A DNA stretch of 64,000 nt from Scytalidium lignicola. Its lineage: Eukaryota > Ascomycota > Leotiomycetes. Position 1 is the first letter of the stretch; each line of letters opens with the position of its first letter. Of the stretch, positions 58,931-64,000 are shown piece after piece. Location: assembly GCA_002812745.2 (NCBI GenBank), contig NCSJ02000126.1, positions 52,336 through 116,335 on the forward strand, read 5' to 3'. Under the pieces are notes generated by a model. The model did no database searches and was not told where the DNA came from. It saw only the letters and a program-made list of their open reading frames with translations. The position numbers were made by a program, and so were the translations under genes.

Positions 58931-61163
58931 ATGTTCTTTAAAGAGAAGGAAAAACAGCCACAGAAGGACGACATCGCGCCGCCTACTCGTACACCCATCG
59001 ATGGGGATGACAATACCCTGATTGGCACAGCCCCAGCTAGTAAGGAGAACATCATGACTACAGACAATGACAACGACAGGGCCAAGGTCAAGGAACTTAA
59101 ACAACATATCCAAACCGACACCGACATCATATACCCTTCGGGTCTTAAGCTCACCCTGCTGATGATGTCCATCTTTATTGGCATGTTCCTAATATCTCTG
59201 GTGCGTGTCAACCCTCCCATTATCTAAGTCTGAGGTAGCAGGCTCCTCTACCTCTACTCCAGAAGCCTCTACTCTACGAGCTGGAGCTACAAACTGACCA
59301 ACCCCAAATTGCAGGACCGCCTCATCATCTCGACCGCCATCCCCCAAATCACCGACGAGTTCCACTCAACCAATGATATTGGCTGGTATGCCACAGCATA
59401 CCTGCTTACAAGCTGCGCCTTCCAGCTAGTGTTTGGAAAGCTATACGCCTTCTTTAGCATCAAAGCTACCTTTCTGGCAGCCATACTTCTTTTCGAGGTC
59501 GGTTCGACCCTCTGCGGCGCAGCCCCGAACTCGATTGCTTTCATCCTGGGCAGAGCCATTGCTGGCCTGGGATCCGGAGGCGTTCAAGCTGGTTGCGTAT
59601 GGCCCCCTTTTATTCCCTTTTATATCTTCTCTTTCTCCTTGTCCTTCTAAAACATTAAACATCTCCTACCACTTTTCGACACCACCCCCCTTTCCTCGTC
59701 TAATCTGCTCCCTCTTCCTTCCCATCCGTCCATTTGCTTACATTATAGTACCTTAGCTGGTTGTAATTGTCTATGCGGTTCCACTGCACAAACGGCCCAA
59801 GTACCAAGGTTTCTTTGGCGCCGTGTTTGGCATTTCTTCAGTCGCCGGCCCTCTGATCGGTGGCGCCTTTACCACAAACGTCACTTGGAGATGGTGCTTT
59901 TACCTGAATCTTCCCTTGGGAGGTGTAGTCATGGTGTTGGTTTTTTTCTTGCTCCAAATCCCTGACCGTCCCAACACCAAGATTCCTTTTAAAGATAAGT
60001 TGCGGCAGCTCAACGCCCTAGGCCTGCTTGCTCTCCTTCCCGGAGTCGTCTGCCTATGCCTGGCCCTGCAATGGGGTGGCACAACGTATGCTGTGAGTTT
60101 TACACCTACCTAATATTCTATGGCGCTACCCCTTTCTCTCTTGCCTCGGGTTTGTAGGAGCTGATAGTATCTAGTGGAGTGAGGGACGTATTATCGCGTT
60201 GCTTGTGCTCGCCTTTGCGCTGTTTATCGCCTTTGCCTTAATTCAGGTCTGGAAGCCGGAGCAGGCTACACTGCCACCGCGCATCTTCATACAGCGCAGC
60301 ATTCTCTCTGGCTTCTGGGTGAGCGCTTGTCTAGGCGCACACCTGAATGTGTTTGGTAAGGCCTGTTGTATTTGGAACAAAGAAGATTATCTCGTACTAA
60401 TGCCTGAACACTAGTATACTACCTTCCCATCTGGTTCCAGGCTGTTGACGGCATCTCGGCTATCAAGAGTGGCATCCACCTCCTTCCTATGCTGTTGTCC
60501 GTCGTTGTGGGCTCTATCATGACTGGCCTGCTAGTCTCCCGAATCGGCTATTACACGCCCTTTATGATCTTTGGCATCTGTCTCACAGCTATCGGGGCCG
60601 GCTTGCTCACCACCCTCGAGGTCGGCACTACGGAGGGTAAGTGGATCGGCTTCCAGATCCTGTACGGCTTTGGCTTGGGCTCTTCCACTCAGGCGCCCAA
60701 CATGGCCGCACAGACGGTGCTGCGGCGCGAAGACGTGTCCATCGGCGCGTCACTTATGTTCTTCGGTCTGCAACTCTTCGGTGCCATCTTCACCTCTGTT
60801 TCCCAGAACGTACTCAACAACCAACTAGCCAAACGCCTGGTAGGCATCCCGGGCATCAGTCCCGGGCTGATTCAGAGCACGGGCGCTACCGAGATCCTCA
60901 ATCTTATCCCCACCAAGTATCGCGCCGCTGCCCTAGTGGCCTATAACAACTCGCTACGCGTGTGCTTCCAAATCGGCCTCATCGTGGCCTGCCTCTCTTT
61001 TCTGGGCGCTCTTGGCATGGAGTGGCGTACCGTTAGGAAGAACATCCCACCTAAGAACCCTGACGGCGAGCGGGCTGCTGAAGAGGGCAAGGGCAAAGGC
61101 AATTTAGGCATGGAGGAAGAGATAAAAGCAGAGGCCGATGTGGAAGCGCAAAAGCCGACATAA
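58931..61163 (+). CDS. MFS efflux pump, DHA2 (14-TM) type
   Basis: Five exons, 58931-59200, 59315-59596, 59757-60092, 60175-60355 and 60415-61163, encode 605 aa with phase kept. After a charged head and TM1 comes [18 protein letters not shown], the DHA2 signature, split by intron 1 just before Asp. Then follow [52 protein letters not shown] (motif C) and [13 protein letters not shown]. The second half has [20 protein letters not shown]. Such pumps export toxins and secondary metabolites and are common in biosynthetic clusters. Codon use is GC-richer from about 60490 on. Intron 2 is long (160 nt). The Glu/Lys-rich tail is cytosolic. Divergent from a Zn2Cys6 gene with shared promoter boxes, so probably controlled by it. 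Confidence 0.88.
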
Positions 61164-62626
61164 TTCAAAGTGGAAGAAAAACTTGAGGGAAAGACTGAGG
61201 AGAAAATTGACACTGAGAAATTAGGGGGTAAGGAGATTGACAGCTTAACTGACATCCTTACTAAACCTTAAAAAGTGAAGAGAAAAGATTTTCCTGTTTC
61301 TTACGATTTAATACTGTTTCATTAGAAGTGGATACCTTATTAGCTTAGAAGGTTGGCTACTCCCATTGGTTGAGCTAGTTTATTTAAGGGCAGAGGGAGA
61401 GGGAGAGGAGCTAAATAAGTTTGTATAGTACAATAGAGGCAACAACAACAATAGAGACCCTACTCAAAATAATTATTGAAAAACTTTAAGATAATAGTTT
61501 CTCTGATTGGCATTAAAAAAGAAACATATTTCTCTCTTTTAAGTTTCTCGGCGAGCGCTACGTAGTTTTAGCATATGCATATGCAGGCAAAACTGCGCAC
61601 TGCAAAGGTGGGAGAATGTGGAGCCAGGTAGGCAGATAAGCTTAAGAGGAAGACCCACTCCTAATGGAACTGCATTCTGCAAGGGCAGTTTGCTTACAAT
61701 GCCCTGTTGAATGATACCCCTGATCCTGCATCAATGTAACACGGAGGTACAGCGGTTAAGTAAGGTAGTAGCACTACATTTAACTCTTTTGTTAGTTTGC
61801 CTTTTATTATACTTTTTATCCTTATTAGTCGTTGAATAAATATCAGTTGTATAACCCCCAGAAGTGTCGACCTATAATTTGCGACCTACTTGGCGCTGCC
61901 TAGCTTCCTGCTAGCAGAGTAAAAAGGCTAAGGATCGATTGGAGACATACTTAGGTGAAGTCTTACAAGACATGAAGCACTCATTTCAGCCCATAAGCTG
62001 GACCGCACACTGATAGAAGCTCAACTTTAGAACAGAAAAATGTATTATCATGCTTCTGAGTGCTACGTATCACTACACTGAAATTACATGTATAGATATC
62101 TAGGTGCATCTCAGCTTCCATTTACACTCAGACGCTACAAGTATAAGCAAGCTTGGCTGCAGGAATTTATCTATGCCACCGCTCATGTATCAAGGTATAC
62201 TACTAGCTTTTTACAAGGAATGAAGAAGAATCTACCGAAGGATTGGCCCTCAGCTGCGGGTAGAAGACGAACTTGCAGTGTGTGAAGACGATTCGATGTT
62301 ATTGCACGATTGAGCGGTGATGTGATTCGTGGCCCTATATCCCAGTAGGAAAGCAAAAAAAATAATCACACAACATGAAGAAAGCAGAATACTGTAGTCA
62401 ACTTGAATCGACGATTCCAAACGTGTTGAAAGGATGGTTCCATTACTCAATCCTATCTACTCCATCCCATCCCGCTTCTGGCAACGTGTTCGCTTGTTTC
62501 AGCATTCACTCTAAACACTTCGAAAGTCAGAGCTCCATATTAATCACTGAGCAAAGATAACTCCACACAGACCCGCCAGTTGCCATCACACCGTTCTTAT
62601 TCTTATGACAGCTCTTCTTTTTCGTT
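61164..62626. other. intergenic, no supported gene
   Basis: Sequence after the DHA2 pump stop still encodes Lys/Glu-rich residues out of context (about 61164-61260). Beyond it only short frames occur. No RNA gene or repeat recognised. Confidence 0.4.
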
Positions 62627-64000
62627 TTACTTGTCCTCAACCCGTTTATTCCCCCTGTTACCTAGAAGCACTGCGAGTCTTTGTCCAGGCTTGTTATTAT
62701 TTCCTACCCTCCTGACTACACCAACAACTCCTGACCCATCGATCTCCTCAACACCCACGGCCACTCTTTTCACTCCATCTTGCTTCATTTTCTCCTCCAC
62801 TTCGCTATCTGTCATCATCGAAGCTATTGAAAGGTAATCTCTCGTCTCCTCAGTAATAGCTTGAGATAGCCCTTGCCAAGTATTGCCCAGCATTGAGAAC
62901 CTACTCTCTCTCGCAAAAACCGTTACGACGATGAGTATCAAAATTGTATGAAGCATCAAGACGACGCAAACTGCCAGAAGCCCCCAGTAGCGTTGCGGAG
63001 TATTTGCAATGACGAAGTAGTCTACCTCGGCTGTTTGGTTGTTGTTGAATTGAGCAATTTAGTCATAATATGCCATGCTTGATAAGACAGTAATGATGGA
63101 TTGCAAAGCAAAAGCGACAGAGGCCCCCGTATTTACCATCTCCTGAACTAACCAGACGTGCATTGGATCAGGGGTAATGAATTGAGGCTTTTGAGCAGAT
63201 GGCGAGATAGCTTGCCACAGAAGGGCGGTATAATTTCCGGTCATTCCAGATCCACCTCCAGATGGACCTTGCATGTTCGCAAAATCACGAACAAAAGGTT
63301 CGACAGGGGGCAAATCGGAGGCATCTGCTATCCAAGACGGTTTCTCCTCCAATTCAAGAACTCCTCTATCTTGCAAAGATCCCGGATCAGGTCCTTGGCC
63401 CAGTTGATTTCGGATCTCGCTGAACGTATAGATGGAGTTGACCGAATCAAAGGAAGCCACAGGTTCGGTTCTGTTGAACCTGCTAGAAATCGACACAGGA
63501 ATATCCGCAATGCGGAATGCTGAATAGCATACAGTTACTCCGAGTACTAGTTCTCCTTTTGAATAAACCAAATCAAGCCATTCTCCATTTTCGCTGTATT
63601 CTGGAGGAGAAGCAGGAGTTCCTCCCGCGACCGCATCCCAAGTATAGGCTGAACCGAGAGTCACATTCAAGATCAGGTATGCCGTTCCATAGTCTTCTGG
63701 CTCCTCAAAGCCTGCAGAAGTGTTTGCAGGTAAGACGTCAGCCACGAATTCGCTACTCAAACCTCCAGCCATATAACCCTCGCCTAGTTGGCAGATTGTT
63801 AGTCTCCACCGACTGACTTGGCTTGAATTAACCAAGCTATAACCGCCAATCCCATTGGTAGGCAAAGTTATATTCCTCTACTAGCAGACGACAAACTAGG
63901 ACCATCAGGAATTCATCACCACACAATAGAGGATTCAGCTTGTAAGTAAAGAACTGAAATTTAATAAGGTAAAACTTAAAATCCACTCACAGGGAACCTG
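62627..64000 (-). pseudogene. membrane protein with large ectodomain, 3' part, in-frame TAA (partial)
   Basis: The 5' part lies beyond the window. From an acceptor near 63876 the frame runs through about 270 codons (NITLPTNGIGGYS, then SRWRLTICQLGEGYMAGG, and a tail VNTGASVAFALQSI), a glycosylated ectodomain by its NXS/T sites. It reaches MAYYD, then TAA at 63059-63061. The same frame continues uninterrupted with IAQFNNNQTAEVDYFVIA, a membrane helix (WGLLAVCVVLMLHTILILIV), and a cytosolic tail ending at 62627. TAA is one C-to-T from CAA (Gln), in CpA context. No intron removes it. An exon further up may end near 63990 (donor GTGAGT). Either the gene is newly broken or the base call is wrong. 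Function is unknown. Confidence 0.65.

Noticed and set aside
1..64000. tRNA, rRNA or snRNA genes
   Set aside because: No cloverleaf with a GTTCRANNC-type T-loop or rRNA-like block was found by eye. A tRNAscan/Infernal run would settle it; any high-scoring hit would refute this.

Overview
The window is nuclear DNA of a filamentous ascomycete (Pezizomycotina). The evidence is many short GT-AG introns (about 45-90 nt) with CTAAC-like branch sites, two Zn2Cys6 regulators, SIT, DHA1 and DHA2 transporters, a microbial-type opsin, a HET fragment, and a 10-kb AT-rich block of retrotransposons full of C-to-T/G-to-A damage typical of RIP (repeat-induced point mutation). A Leotiomycetes-like source is a guess from style only. 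Isolated N calls next to A or T runs show homopolymer uncertainty in the assembly.

Layout. 0.8-8.7 kb: flavohemoglobin, an SNG1/DUF3533 membrane protein and an F-box-like protein, all on the minus strand. 9.5-10.9 kb: a phosphotransferase-family pseudogene with three frameshifts. 11.9-13.6 kb: two weak unknown ORFs. 13.7-14.2 kb: a TIR-bounded element made of GACCGT/ACGGTC motifs. 14.2-24.8 kb: AT-rich nested Ty3/gypsy elements. The inner element (16526-24248) is complete, with 221-bp LTRs, a GTAAT target duplication, a chromodomain-like tail and a spliced antisense accessory gene. It interrupts an older, more degraded relative.

26.3-33.4 kb is gene-rich: a siderophore-type MFS transporter, a secreted S33-like peptidase and an opsin, all on the plus strand. 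34.1-37.8 kb is a small gene graveyard: a HET-domain fragment broken at its core motif and a MYG1 copy with four stops, followed by an unnamed fungal gene. 38.3-42.0 kb holds the most unusual gene, an 11-exon multidomain secreted protein (aspzincin-like peptidase, SGNH esterase, five FG-GAP-like repeats) with an in-frame TAG just after its signal peptide. 42.7-44.3 kb: a DHA1 transporter. 44.3-47.1 kb: repeats and a small TIR element.

47.1-61.2 kb: an amino-acid permease with two GC-AG introns and a 10-nt exon, a Zn2Cys6 regulator, a TRI14-like secreted protein, a second Zn2Cys6 regulator, and a divergently transcribed DHA2 pump. The last two share a promoter region holding three tandem TCGGATGG boxes, which suggests a self-regulated efflux module. 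62.6-64.0 kb: the 3' end of a membrane-protein gene with an in-frame TAA.

Four loci outside the retrotransposons carry stops that single C-to-T or G-to-A changes would explain, so RIP-like damage or ordinary decay has probably reached beyond the repeat block. All exon models were built by hand and checked for frame and phase. No database search was possible.
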